This document shows, piece after piece, positions 1 to 8,834 of a stretch of 64,000 nt of DNA; the first letter of the stretch is position 1; every line of letters begins with the position of its first letter. This stretch comes from Amycolatopsis sp. QT-25. GTDB taxonomy: Bacteria > Actinomycetota > Actinomycetes > Mycobacteriales > Pseudonocardiaceae. The stretch is from assembly GCF_029369745.1 (NCBI RefSeq), contig NZ_CP120210.1:2108001-2172000 (forward strand), written 5' to 3'. The notes under the pieces were generated by a model. It was not told where the DNA came from, did not search any database, and worked only from the letters and a program-made list of their open reading frames with translations. Made by a program: the position numbers and the translations under genes.

Positions 1-860
1 GCGTCGGCCAGCTCGCGCTGGCCCATGCCTACGCCGAGTCGTTCGGCCGGTTTTCCCTGACCGTAGGCCAGGTTCTGTTGACGTCGGACGACGTCGTGCG
101 CCGTGCCCACTACCGCAACGCGCAGAACACGTTCACCCGGCTGCTGGCCCTCGGCGCGGTGCCCGTGGTCAACGAGAACGACACCGTGGCCACCGAAGAG
201 ATCCGCTTCGGCGACAACGATCGGCTGGCCGCGCTGGTGGCCCACCTGATCGGCGCCGACGCCCTCGTTCTCCTGTCCGATGTGGACGGTCTGTACGACG
301 GGGATCCCCGTGACGGCGCGACTCGCAAGATCGCCGAGGTCGCCGGGGACTCCGATGTGGACGGCATCACCGTCGGCATGTCGAGCTCCGGGCTCGGTAC
401 CGGGGGCATGGTCTCGAAGCTAGCCGCGGCGCGCACCGCCGCGGGCGCCGGGATCCCGGTCCTGCTCGCCGCCGCTTCCGAGGCCGCGCGTGCCCTCACC
501 ACCGCCGAGGTCGGCACGGCCTTCGCCGCCGCGGACTCCCGGCTGTCGGCCCGCCGGTTCTGGCTGGGCTACGCCGCGGGCGCGTCCGGGAAACTGCACC
601 TCGACGACGGCGCGGTCGCGGCCGTCGTCCGCCGCCGCCGCTCACTGCTCGCCGCCGGGATCACCGGCGTCGACGGCGAATTCCAAGCCGGTGACGTCGT
701 CGACCTGGTCGACCTTCGGCAGCGGACCGTGGCGCGCGGTGTCGTGGCCTTCGACGCGGGCGAACTGCCCGACCTCATCGGCCGCTCCAGCCACGACCTC
801 CCCGCCGAACAGCGGCGCGAGGTCGTCCACGCGGACGACCTCGTCCCCCTTCGCCGCTAG
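1..860 (+). CDS. proB: Glutamate 5-kinase, 3' part (5' end outside window)
   Basis: First step of proline synthesis: ATP-dependent phosphorylation of glutamate in the cytoplasm. The reading frame is open from base 3, so the true start lies upstream of the window. The visible part has the amino-acid-kinase core ([46 protein letters not shown]) followed by a C-terminal PUA domain of roughly 80 residues beginning near ARRFWLGYA. All landmarks of a full ProB are present from the middle of the kinase domain to the stop. The next gene is convergent, so proB ends its transcription unit here unless it reads on; proA is not in this window. Confidence 0.95.
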   Translation, partial: VGQLALAHAYAESFGRFSLTVGQVLLTSDDVVRRAHYRNAQNTFTRLLALGAVPVVNENDTVATEEIRFGDNDRLAALVAHLIGADALVLLSDVDGLYDGDPRDGATRKIAEVAGDSDVDGITVGMSSSGLGTGGMVSKLAAARTAAGAGIPVLLAAASEAARALTTAEVGTAFAAADSRLSARRFWLGYAAGASGKLHLDDGAVAAVVRRRRSLLAAGITGVDGEFQAGDVVDLVDLRQRTVARGVVAFDAGELPDLIGRSSHDLPAEQRREVVHADDLVPLRR

Positions 861-935
861 GGCGCCAGATCCCCTGGGTCCAGGCGATCACCGCGTAGAC
901 CGAGGTGAACAGCAGGGGACCTTTGCTCTCGCTTC

Positions 936-964
936 CCGGGATCGGCGAGCCCTGCCGATCCCGG
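936..964. terminator. Hairpin terminator at the argS 3' end
   Basis: Perfect 11-bp inverted repeat (CCGGGATCGGC, 936-946, and its complement, 954-964) with a 7-nt loop, 4 bases beyond the argS stop. It lies between convergent proB and argS and could serve both. Confidence 0.6.
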
Positions 965-968
965 TGAC

Positions 969-2693
969 TCATAGCCGGGCAGGGGTGGAAATCCCCAGCA
1001 GGGACAGACCCAGCGTCAGCGTCTTCGACGTGAGCTCGGCCAGCAGCAGACGAGACTCGCGAACGCCGGCGCCTTCCGCGTCCAGCACCGGGCACTGTTC
1101 GTAGAACCGCGAGAACACGACAGCGGTTTCGTACAGGTAGGTGCACAGCTTGTGGGGAAGATGTCCGGCGGTCGCCGCGCCGACCGCCTCTGGGAAACGG
1201 ACCAGCGCGAGCGCCAGTGCCCGCTCCGCGAGGTGGTCGAGCCGGATCCGCGCGCCGGTGAGGTCCTGATCCGCCTTCGCCAGCACGGAACGGATCCGTG
1301 CGTTGGCGTACTGCAGGTAGACCGACGTGTTCCCGTTCTTGGCGAGCATGCGTTCCCAGGAGAAGACGTAGTCGCGCTCGCGATCGCCGGAAAGATCCGC
1401 GTACTTGAGCGCGCCGATCCCGACCGCCCTGGCCACCTCCTCCCGGACCTCGGGGGAGAGGTCACCCCGGCCCTCGATCACTTCGGCGGCGTGGGAGACC
1501 GCCTCGGTGAGCAGAGCGAAAAGCCGGACCGATTCACCCGCCCGGGTCTTCATGGCGCGGCCGTCCTCACCGAGCACCGAACCGAACCCGATGTGCTCGG
1601 CCCGATGCTCCTCGCGGAGCCAGCCTGCGGCCCGGCAGACGGCGAACACCATCGCGAAGTGTTGTGCTTGTGGCGTCCCGACGACGTAGAGCAGATCGGT
1701 GACACCGCGTTGTCCGGTCCAGTAACGCAGGGTCGCGAGGTCGGTGGCGGCATAGCCGTAACCACCGTCCCGTTTCCGCACGATGAGCGGCAGCGGCTCG
1801 CCTTCCCGATTGCGGAAACCGCCGGGAAAGACGCAGACCGCCCCATCGCTGATCTCGGTCAGCCCGGCCGTGGCCAGATCGTCCACGACCGCGGCCAGAA
1901 ACGGGTTGTAAAAGCTTTCGCCGTAGACGTCCTCGCTCGCCAGGCCGATCCCGAGGAGTTCGTAGACCTGGGCGAAATGCCGAGTCGACTCGTCGACCAG
2001 ACGCCACCACAGCGACAGGGTCTCGTCGTCACCGCCTTGAAGCAGCACCACACGCTCCCGTGACCGGGTCGCGAAGTTCTCGTCGGTTTCGAACTTCGAC
2101 CGAGCGGCCCGATAGAAGCCGTTGAGATCTTCGATCGTGTACGGACCCGACGGGCGTTCGTCGAGCAAATGCTCGATGAGCATGCCGAACGGAGTGCCCC
2201 AATCGCCGAGATGGTTGTGCGGAATCACTTCGTGTCCGGCGAACCGCGACAGCCGCGTGATCGCGTCACCGATGACGCTCGACCGGAGATGCCCAGCGTG
2301 CATTTCCTTCGCCACGTTCGGGCTGCTGTAGTCGATGGCGATCCGTCGCGGCTGCGACGTCACCGCGACACCCAGCCGTGGGTCACCGTTGAGCGCTGTC
2401 GTCCGCTCTGCCAACCAGGAAGAGCGCAGCGTGAAGTTGAGAAAGCCCGGCCCCGCGACCTCCGGCGGCTCCGCGATATCGGCGACGTCGAGCCGTGCCG
2501 CGATGTCGGTGGCGATCTCCCTCGGCGGTTTGCCGAGCCGCTTGGCCAGACTCATCGCGAGGTCGCACTGATAGTCGACCCCGCTCTGCGAAGAGACCCG
2601 CACCAGCGCGGACGGCGGTTCGATGTCGGTGACGTGACGGAGCGCTTCCACCACGCGTCGCGCCAATTCCTCGCTCACATCGCCGAACAACAC
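969..2693 (-). CDS. argS: Arginine--tRNA ligase
   Basis: Class I aminoacyl-tRNA synthetase charging tRNA-Arg. 574 residues, close to the usual ArgRS length. The HIGH motif reads HAGH within SPNVAKEMHAGHLRSSVIGD, and the second signature is MKTRAGESVRLF, the form that replaces KMSKS in ArgRS. The C-terminus (LTLGLSLLGISTPARL) matches the anticodon-binding domain end. Start is GTG at 2693 with GGAGG six bases upstream. To my eye it resembles the Escherichia coli type of ArgRS more than the roughly 550-residue enzyme typical of actinobacteria, so it may be a second copy; the window cannot show whether another argS exists. Confidence 0.9.
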   Translation of the reverse strand: MLFGDVSEELARRVVEALRHVTDIEPPSALVRVSSQSGVDYQCDLAMSLAKRLGKPPREIATDIAARLDVADIAEPPEVAGPGFLNFTLRSSWLAERTTALNGDPRLGVAVTSQPRRIAIDYSSPNVAKEMHAGHLRSSVIGDAITRLSRFAGHEVIPHNHLGDWGTPFGMLIEHLLDERPSGPYTIEDLNGFYRAARSKFETDENFATRSRERVVLLQGGDDETLSLWWRLVDESTRHFAQVYELLGIGLASEDVYGESFYNPFLAAVVDDLATAGLTEISDGAVCVFPGGFRNREGEPLPLIVRKRDGGYGYAATDLATLRYWTGQRGVTDLLYVVGTPQAQHFAMVFAVCRAAGWLREEHRAEHIGFGSVLGEDGRAMKTRAGESVRLFALLTEAVSHAAEVIEGRGDLSPEVREEVARAVGIGALKYADLSGDRERDYVFSWERMLAKNGNTSVYLQYANARIRSVLAKADQDLTGARIRLDHLAERALALALVRFPEAVGAATAGHLPHKLCTYLYETAVVFSRFYEQCPVLDAEGAGVRESRLLLAELTSKTLTLGLSLLGISTPARL

Positions 2694-2765
2694 GGTGTCC
2701 CTCCTTCACGCTCGTCGTAGGAGCGCGAGGGTAGCCACCTCACCACGTCGTCGGCGACGGAGTTT

Positions 2766-4052
2766 TCAGCGTAGGTCGCTGCCCTTGGTCTCCGGCAGGG
2801 TCCGGATGACGAAGAACGCGATCGCCGCTCCGGCGGCTACGTACCAGAAGAACAACGTCGACGACCCGGCGTCGGACAGCGCGGTGAGGACCAGGGGAGC
2901 GGTGCCGCCGAACAGCGCGACGGTCAGGTTGTACCAGGCGCCGATGCCCAGCCCGCGTAGTTCGGTGGGGAACAGTTCGCTCATGATCGCGGGTGCGATC
3001 GACGTCATCGCCGTGTACAGGCAGAGCCCGACGCAGAACACGACCAGCAGCCCCGGCAGTCCTGGGCGGACCAAAGTGGACAGCGGGACGATGAGGATCG
3101 CGGTCGCCGCCGACCAGAAGAGCAGCTGGGGTTTCCGGCCGAAGCGGTCCGACAAGGCGCCCATCGGATATTGGAGAGCGACGAACAACGCCGTCGCGAT
3201 CGACAACGCGAGGAACACGTCGACGTCGTCGGCCTTGCGGGTCTTGACCGCGAACGAGGTCAGGGCGCTGAAGAACGTGTAGTAGCAAAGGGTCGACAGC
3301 ATCGAGAAACCCACGAGCTGCACGACGGCCCGAGGGTGCTCGCGAAGCGTGGTGCGCAGTGGCCGTTCGACCCGGCGGGCCGTCGACTTCTTCGCCTCGA
3401 AGATCTCGGTCTCGGCGAGGCTGCGCCGGAGCCACAGGCCGATGATGCCGAGGACGCCGCCGAGCAGGAACGGGATCCGCCAGCCGTACGCGGTCAGATC
3501 CGCCTTGGACATCGTCCGCGCGAGCACGAATCCGAGAATCGAGGCGAGCAGGACGGCGGAACCGGTCGAGATGTAGAAGAAGGCGGAGTACCGTCCGCGG
3601 CGGGTGGGCGGCGCGATCTCGCCCAGATACGCCGAAGCGTTGGAGACTTCGCCGCCGAGTGACAGTCCTTGCGCCACCCTCGCCAGCAGCAACAGGATCG
3701 GGGCGAGCCAGCCGACCTGGTCGAACGTCGGCAGGAGGCCGATGGCCACCGAACCGCCCGCCATCAGCACGATGGTCAGGATCATCGCGGGCTTCCGGCC
3801 CTTGACGTCGGCGAAGCGGCCGAGCACCATCCCGCCGAGCGGCCGGAAGAAGAACGCCAGCGCATACGTGGCGAAGATGTTGATCAGCGCGAGGGCTTCG
3901 TTGCCTTTAGGGAAGAACTCGCCGGCGAAGTAGATGCTGAAGGTCGCGTAAATGGTCCAGTCGAACCATTCCAGCGCGTTCCCGACACTGGCGGCGAACA
4001 GTTTCTTCACCGGCAGCCGATGTCCTGGCCGCTCCGTGGTCGCCTCCGCCAT
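2766..4052 (-). CDS. MFS transporter, metabolite:H+ symporter (MHS) type
   Basis: 428-residue integral membrane protein with about twelve hydrophobic segments. N-terminal GNALEWFDWTIYATFS is the MHS signature shared by proline/betaine, alpha-ketoglutarate and shikimate symporters; the MFS loop motif appears as GRFADVKGRKPAM and again as GALSDRFGRKPQLL. It probably imports a small organic acid or zwitterion with protons; the substrate cannot be read from sequence. I chose ATG at 4052 because GGAGGT sits four bases before it; a GTG two codons upstream would lie inside that ribosome-binding site. It lies 72 bp upstream of argS on the same strand. Confidence 0.88.
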   Translation of the reverse strand: MAEATTERPGHRLPVKKLFAASVGNALEWFDWTIYATFSIYFAGEFFPKGNEALALINIFATYALAFFFRPLGGMVLGRFADVKGRKPAMILTIVLMAGGSVAIGLLPTFDQVGWLAPILLLLARVAQGLSLGGEVSNASAYLGEIAPPTRRGRYSAFFYISTGSAVLLASILGFVLARTMSKADLTAYGWRIPFLLGGVLGIIGLWLRRSLAETEIFEAKKSTARRVERPLRTTLREHPRAVVQLVGFSMLSTLCYYTFFSALTSFAVKTRKADDVDVFLALSIATALFVALQYPMGALSDRFGRKPQLLFWSAATAILIVPLSTLVRPGLPGLLVVFCVGLCLYTAMTSIAPAIMSELFPTELRGLGIGAWYNLTVALFGGTAPLVLTALSDAGSSTLFFWYVAAGAAIAFFVIRTLPETKGSDLR

Positions 4053-4142
4053 CGGCACCTCCGTACTCGTGCGTGGACGGAACCTTGCCAGAAAGTTCCC
4101 GTGCGGGAAAGAACGTGTCGAAAGCCGGGATCGGCTCCTCGG

Positions 4143-6248
4143 TCACGAGGTGCTGGCGAGGGCGAACGGCAGCACCGCACGGGCTCCGGCCTGGCGGAGC
4201 AGGCGCGCGGACAACGTCATCGTCCACCCTGTGTCGATGAGGTCGTCGACCAGCAGAATCGGTCCCCCGGCCGCGGCGACCTCGGCGGCGAGCCCCTCGG
4301 GAAGGCTGAGGCGTTTCCACAGATCGGCCAGCCGTTGGGCACTGTTCGCCTGCCGCGGAGGCGGCCCCGCCGAGGCGATGGCGCCCAGATAGTGGAGCCG
4401 CCCGACCGAGGCCAGCTTCGTCGCGAGACCGTGCACCAGCTGAGGCCGGGTGACGGACGGCACCTCCACCACCGCGATCGGGCGTTCCGTCCACTGCCAG
4501 CCCTTGAGTACCTCGATGCAGGCTTGGAAGACCGGATCGGGGAGTTCGGCGTCCGCCGCGGCCGGGCCGACGAGTTCGCGCAGCCGCGTGCCCCAGCCGA
4601 CGTCGGTGACCCGGCCGACGACCTGGCCCGTCTCGGCCTGCTCGCCCGCCGGCAACCGCCCGGAGAGCGGGACTTCCAGCCCAGCCATCCCGGTCGGCCA
4701 CATCTTCCGCGGCGCGACCTCGACCCCCGGACGGCGGAGCCGTTGCCGGGTGGCATCGACGACGTCGTCGGAAATCGTGGTGTCCCAGTGCTTCCCGGTG
4801 CAGTTGTCACACCGTCCGCAGGGGGTGGCTTCGGGATCGTCCAACTGTTCGCGCAGGAATTCCATCCGGCAGCCGGTGGTTTCGAGGTACGCCAGCATGG
4901 CGTTCTGTTCGTTGGTCCGCGCCGCGCTCACTCGCGCGTAGCGTTCCTTGTCGTAGCGCCACTCTTCGCCGGTGCCTTCCCAGCCGCCCTTCACCCGGCG
5001 GACGGCGCCGTCGACGTCCAAAACCTTCAGGACCATCTCCAGCCGGGAACGGGAGAGCTCGACGAACGGTTCGAGCGCCGGTGTCGACAGTGGACGGTCC
5101 GCGTACGACAGCGCGTTGAGCACCTGCGTCACCCGCAGTTCGTCCGGGAACGCCAGCGAACCGAAGTACGCCCAGATGTCCTTGTCCTCGTGGCCGGGCA
5201 GCAGGATCACTTCGGCCCGATCGACACCACGGCCGGCCCGGCCGACCTGCTGGTAGTACGCGATGGGGGAGGACGGCGCGCCGAGATGGACGACGAAGCC
5301 CAGATCCGGTTTGTCGAACCCCATGCCCAGCGCCGACGTCGCCACCAGTGCCTTGACGTTGTTGTTCAGCAGATCGTCTTCGGCCGCCTGCCGGTCCGCC
5401 GGGTCGGTCTTCCCGGTGTAGGCGGCGACCGGATAGCCGCGCTCGGTCAGCAGGCCCGCCACATCGTGCGCGGCCGCGACGGTGAGCGTGTAGATGATCC
5501 CGGATCCCGGCAGTTCCGCGAGGTGTTCGGCCAGCCAAGCGAGCCGTGCCTGCGACGTCGGCAGCTCGGCCACCGACAGATGCAGGCTTTCGCGGTCCAG
5601 GGTGCCCCGCAGGACGAGGGTGTCGCTCCCGTTGCCGATGCCGAGCTGCTCGGCGACGTCGGTCGCCACGCGGTCGTTCGCGGTCGCGGTGGTGGCGAGC
5701 ACCGGGACGCCGTCGGGCAGATCCTTCAGCAGCGTCCGCAGCCGCCGGTAGTCCGGCCGGAAGTCGTGGCCCCAGTCCGAGATGCAGTGCGCTTCGTCGA
5801 CCACGAGCAGGCCCGCCGTCGCGGTCAGCTTCGGCAGGACGGTGTCGCGGAAGTCCGGGTTGTTGAGCCGTTCCGGGCTGACGAGGAGGACGTCGACCTC
5901 GCCCGCCGCGATCGCGGCCTGGACCTGGTCCCACTCCTGCGGATTCGCGGAGTTCATCGTCACCGCGTGGATGCCCGCCCTCGCCGCCGCGGAGATCTGG
6001 TTGCGCATCAGCGCGAGCAGCGGCGAGATGATCACGGTCGGGCCGCTGCCGCGTTCCCGCAGCAACGCGGTGGCCAGGAAGTAGACCGCGGACTTGCCCC
6101 AGCCGGTGCGTTGCACGACGAGCGCGCGACGGCTGTGCGCGACCAGCGCCTCGATGGCCGTCCACTGGTCGTCACGCAGGCGGGCGCCGTCGCCCGCCAG
6201 CGACCGGAGGAGGGTCTCGGCGCGATCCCGGAGAGTCGATGTGTCCAC
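4143..6248 (-). CDS. recQ: RecQ-family DNA helicase with C-terminal phosphoribosyltransferase-like domain
   Basis: 701-residue ATP-dependent 3'-5' helicase. N-terminal half: Walker A variant RTGWGKSAVY, DEAH box (VVDEAHCISDWGHDFR), ATTATAN (motif III), QVGRAGRG (motif VI). A RecQ zinc-binding site follows (CRMEF, then CGRCDNC). The last roughly 150 residues carry a PRPP-loop-like motif, ILLVDDLIDTGWTMT, as in type I phosphoribosyltransferases and ComF; no HRDC domain is recognisable. Start chosen as GTG at 6248 (VDTSTLRDRAE), preceded by AGAGGTGGGG; upstream in-frame codons overlap the divergent nadD promoter. The fused domain may act on nucleotides or be a non-catalytic fold. Confidence 0.9.
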   Translation of the reverse strand: MDTSTLRDRAETLLRSLAGDGARLRDDQWTAIEALVAHSRRALVVQRTGWGKSAVYFLATALLRERGSGPTVIISPLLALMRNQISAAARAGIHAVTMNSANPQEWDQVQAAIAAGEVDVLLVSPERLNNPDFRDTVLPKLTATAGLLVVDEAHCISDWGHDFRPDYRRLRTLLKDLPDGVPVLATTATANDRVATDVAEQLGIGNGSDTLVLRGTLDRESLHLSVAELPTSQARLAWLAEHLAELPGSGIIYTLTVAAAHDVAGLLTERGYPVAAYTGKTDPADRQAAEDDLLNNNVKALVATSALGMGFDKPDLGFVVHLGAPSSPIAYYQQVGRAGRGVDRAEVILLPGHEDKDIWAYFGSLAFPDELRVTQVLNALSYADRPLSTPALEPFVELSRSRLEMVLKVLDVDGAVRRVKGGWEGTGEEWRYDKERYARVSAARTNEQNAMLAYLETTGCRMEFLREQLDDPEATPCGRCDNCTGKHWDTTISDDVVDATRQRLRRPGVEVAPRKMWPTGMAGLEVPLSGRLPAGEQAETGQVVGRVTDVGWGTRLRELVGPAAADAELPDPVFQACIEVLKGWQWTERPIAVVEVPSVTRPQLVHGLATKLASVGRLHYLGAIASAGPPPRQANSAQRLADLWKRLSLPEGLAAEVAAAGGPILLVDDLIDTGWTMTLSARLLRQAGARAVLPFALASTS

Positions 6249-6370
6249 GTCCCCACCTCTACCCCATGCCACCGACGAAGTCGCGAGCGGCAGGTCTTGA
6301 ACGGACCGTTCATCCACGGAACGGACTGTAATGTGATCCAGATCACCACTGGTCGGCGGGTTCGGCGACC

Positions 6371-6409
6371 CGCGCGGGAAGCCGTACGCGCTGTATAGGC
6401 TCACGACCC
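6371..6409 (+). promoter_or_regulatory. Candidate nadD promoter
   Basis: TATAGG at 6394-6399 lies 10 bases before the nadD ATG, giving a transcript with an almost absent leader; no ribosome-binding site is visible. The -35 region is unclear. Confidence 0.35.
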
Positions 6410-7042
6410 ATGTCACCACGCAGGATCGGGGTCATGGGCGGCACGTTCGACCCCATTCACCACGGGCACCTCGTCGCGGCCAGCGAAGTCCAGTCCCGGT
6501 TCGCGCTCGACGAGGTGATCTTCGTGCCCACCGGTCAGCCGTGGCAGAAGTCCGACAGAGTGGTCACCCGGGCCGAGGACCGCTACCTGATGACCGTGAT
6601 CGCGACGGCGTCCAACCCCGTGTTCTCGGTCAGCCGCGTCGACATCGACCGCGTCGGGCAGACCTATACCGTCGACACCCTGCGCGACCTGCGCGCAGAG
6701 TATCCCGACGACCAGCTGTTCTTCATCACCGGCGCGGACGCGCTCGAACAGATCCTGACCTGGCGCAACGCCGACGAGCTGTTCGACCTGGCGCATTTCA
6801 TCGGTGTCACCAGGCCCGGCTACCGGCTCAATTCGCAGCATCTGCCGAGCGGGAAGGTGAGCCTCGTCGAGGTGACCGCGATGGCGATCTCGTCCACCGC
6901 GTGCCGCGAGCGGGTCGAGGCCGGGGAGCCCGTCTGGTACCTCGTCCCCGACGGTGTGGTGCGCTACATCGCCAAAAAGGACCTCTATCGGAAAGACCAG
7001 GGGCCCCTACCGGGTACCCTCGTCGGGCGCACCCGCGAGTAA
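6410..7042 (+). CDS. nadD: Nicotinate-nucleotide adenylyltransferase
   Basis: Makes deamido-NAD from nicotinate mononucleotide and ATP in NAD synthesis. 210 residues. The nucleotidyltransferase signature [15 protein letters not shown] is at residues 10-24 and the [10 protein letters not shown] motif near the C-terminus completes the active site. ATG at 6410 is the only sensible start and gives the exact family N-terminus. It heads a plus-strand run with rsfS, gpgP, octT and degV, the same order as Rv2421c to Rv2417c in M. tuberculosis. Confidence 0.95.
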   Translation: MSPRRIGVMGGTFDPIHHGHLVAASEVQSRFALDEVIFVPTGQPWQKSDRVVTRAEDRYLMTVIATASNPVFSVSRVDIDRVGQTYTVDTLRDLRAEYPDDQLFFITGADALEQILTWRNADELFDLAHFIGVTRPGYRLNSQHLPSGKVSLVEVTAMAISSTACRERVEAGEPVWYLVPDGVVRYIAKKDLYRKDQGPLPGTLVGRTRE

Positions 7043-7064
7043 AGCCATCTGTTTGAGGAGAACT

Positions 7065-7484
7065 GTGACAGCCACGTCCGAGGCACGAGAGCTGGCCGTA
7101 GCGGCCGCCCATGCGGCGGCGGACAAGAAGGCGAGCGACGTGGTCGTGCTGGACGTGTCCGACCAGCTGGTGATCACCGACGCCTTCGTCATCGCGTCCG
7201 CGCCCAACGAACGCCAGGTCGGCGCCATCGTCGACAACGTCGAGGAGCAGCTTCGGCTCGGCGGGCACAAGCCCGTCCGCCGTGAAGGCGCCCGCGAGGG
7301 CCGATGGGTCCTGCTGGACTACGTCGACGTCGTCATCCACGTCCAGCACCAGGAGGAACGCTCCTTCTACGGTCTCGAGCGGCTCTGGAAGGACTGCCCG
7401 CGGATCGAGGTCGCCGGTCTGGCAGTGCCGGATCATCAGGACCCAGCCGAGGAGGACCCCGCCGACGCGCAAGGCGCCTCGTGA
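7065..7484 (+). CDS. rsfS: Ribosome silencing factor RsfS
   Basis: Binds ribosomal protein L14 and blocks 30S-50S joining during starvation. 139 residues; family landmarks are ASDVVVLDVSDQLVITDAF, ASAPNERQVGAI and the C-terminal WVLLDYVDVVIHVQHQEERS and FYGLERLWKDCP. Start GTG at 7065 follows TTTGAGGAGAACT. The stop overlaps the GTG of the next gene (GTGA), so the two are translationally coupled. Confidence 0.95.
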   Translation: MTATSEARELAVAAAHAAADKKASDVVVLDVSDQLVITDAFVIASAPNERQVGAIVDNVEEQLRLGGHKPVRREGAREGRWVLLDYVDVVIHVQHQEERSFYGLERLWKDCPRIEVAGLAVPDHQDPAEEDPADAQGAS

Positions 7485-8095
7485 GCCCGCGGCGGCTGGT
7501 GCTCTGGCGCCACGGCGAGACCGATTACAACGCGGCGGGCCGGATGCAAGGACATCTGGACTCCGCGTTGACACCGGTCGGCTGGAACCAGGCCAGGTTC
7601 GCCGTGCCCGCGCTCGCCCGGTTCTCGCCGGATCTCGTGATCGCCTCGGATCTGCGTCGCGCGACCGACACGGCCACCGTGCTCACGGAGGCCATCAGTG
7701 TCCCGCTACGGATCGACAAGCGCCTTCGGGAAACCCATCTGGGTGAATGGCAGGGCTTCACCGGCCAGCAGGTCGACGAGGCGTACCCGGGTGAACGCGC
7801 ACGCTGGCGCGTCGACGCGACGTGGGCCCCGCCCGGCGGCGAGTCGCGGGTGGACGTCGCCGAGCGCGCGATGGAGGTCGTCGCCGACCTGGATCAGCCC
7901 AATTCCGACGCCGGCGACGCCGTGCTGCTCGCCACGCACGGCGGGCTGATCATCGCGCTGACCGCGAAGCTGCTCGGCCTCCCGGTCACGTCCTGGCCGA
8001 CCCTGGGCGGGATCGCGAACTGTCACTGGGTCGAGCTGACCCGGCGCGACGGCAACTGGCGGCTGGCCGCCTACAACGCGGGCATCACCGGCTGA
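7481..8095 (+). CDS. gpgP: Glucosyl-3-phosphoglycerate phosphatase, histidine phosphatase family
   Basis: 204-residue histidine phosphatase. The phosphorylated His is in LVLWRHGETDYN (H11), the second core His in LLATHGGLI (H153), the acidic residue in LRETHLGEWQG. Those segments and TWAPPGGESRVDVAERA closely resemble M. tuberculosis Rv2419c (GpgP), which dephosphorylates glucosyl-3-phosphoglycerate at the start of methylglucose lipopolysaccharide synthesis; the neighbours rsfS and octT are also those of GpgP. Older annotation calls such genes phosphoglycerate mutase. Start GTG overlaps the rsfS stop. Confidence 0.8.
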   Translation: MSPRRLVLWRHGETDYNAAGRMQGHLDSALTPVGWNQARFAVPALARFSPDLVIASDLRRATDTATVLTEAISVPLRIDKRLRETHLGEWQGFTGQQVDEAYPGERARWRVDATWAPPGGESRVDVAERAMEVVADLDQPNSDAGDAVLLATHGGLIIALTAKLLGLPVTSWPTLGGIANCHWVELTRRDGNWRLAAYNAGITG

Positions 8096-8098
8096 TCG

Positions 8099-8824
8099 AT
8101 GGCCCCGCGCCTGCTCGTGTTCGGCGATTCCCTCAGCTTCCACGGCCCGGACGGCCCGCACGCCGCCGACGACGCGCGGCTGTGGCCCAACATCGCCGCC
8201 GAAGCGCTCGGCGGCGACGCGGACCTCGTCGCCGGGTTCGGCTGGAACGCCCGTGACGCCTGGTGGTCGCTGATCGGTGATCCACGCGTCTGGGCGGATC
8301 TCCATCACGTCGACGCCGTCGTACTGGCCGTCGGGAGCATGGACACCCTGCCCTCGCCGCTGCCCACCTACCTGCGCATCGGTCTCCGCTATCTGCGGCC
8401 CGACCCGCTGCGACGCGTGGTGCGCAAGGCGTACCTGGCCGCCCAGCCCCGGCTCGCGATCGCGCTCCGGGGACGTCCGGTGGTCTTGCCGTCGAAGCTC
8501 ACCGTCCAGTACCTCGACACCGCTGTCGGAGCCTTGCGCGTGCTGCGACCGGAACTGCCGGTCTTCGGCATGCTGCCCTCCGTGCATCGATCCGACTCGT
8601 ACGGCCGCGTCCACACCGCTCGCGCCGGAGCCGCCGCCGCCCTCGCCGACTGGGGCCGTCGTGCGGACGTCCCGCTGCTGGATCTCGAAGCCGTCGTCGG
8701 CGAACACGTGCTGAGCGGCCGGGGCAATCCGGACGGCATGCACTGGGGCTGGGAAGGACATGCCGCCGTCGGTGCGGAAATGGCCCGCCTGATGGCCCCG
8801 GTGCTACGGCCCGCGGCAACGTAG
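8099..8824 (+). CDS. octT: SGNH-fold acyltransferase, OctT-like
   Basis: 241 residues with the SGNH hydrolase layout: block I FGDSLSFHG (catalytic Ser), block III VVLAVGSMDTL, and C-terminal DGMHWGWEGHAAV containing the Asp/His pair. No signal peptide, so cytoplasmic. Directly follows gpgP by three bases, as Rv2418c follows Rv2419c; OctT transfers an octanoyl group to an early precursor of methylglucose lipopolysaccharide. Assignment rests on domain plus synteny; another esterase role cannot be excluded. Confidence 0.72.
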   Translation: MAPRLLVFGDSLSFHGPDGPHAADDARLWPNIAAEALGGDADLVAGFGWNARDAWWSLIGDPRVWADLHHVDAVVLAVGSMDTLPSPLPTYLRIGLRYLRPDPLRRVVRKAYLAAQPRLAIALRGRPVVLPSKLTVQYLDTAVGALRVLRPELPVFGMLPSVHRSDSYGRVHTARAGAAAALADWGRRADVPLLDLEAVVGEHVLSGRGNPDGMHWGWEGHAAVGAEMARLMAPVLRPAAT

Positions 8825-8834
8825 GCTGGCTGCC

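Noticed and set aside
775..968. Minus-strand frame containing a hydrophobic stretch (GPLLFTSVYAVIAWTQGIWR) between proB and argS
   Set aside because: It lies across the argS terminator and the proB 3' end, has no good start or ribosome-binding site, and no recognised family; most likely chance, at best debris.
3669..6398. A 909-codon plus-strand open frame opposite recQ
   Set aside because: Antisense shadow of the RecQ gene; composition is Arg/Gln/Asp-rich without any domain, while the minus strand has all helicase motifs.
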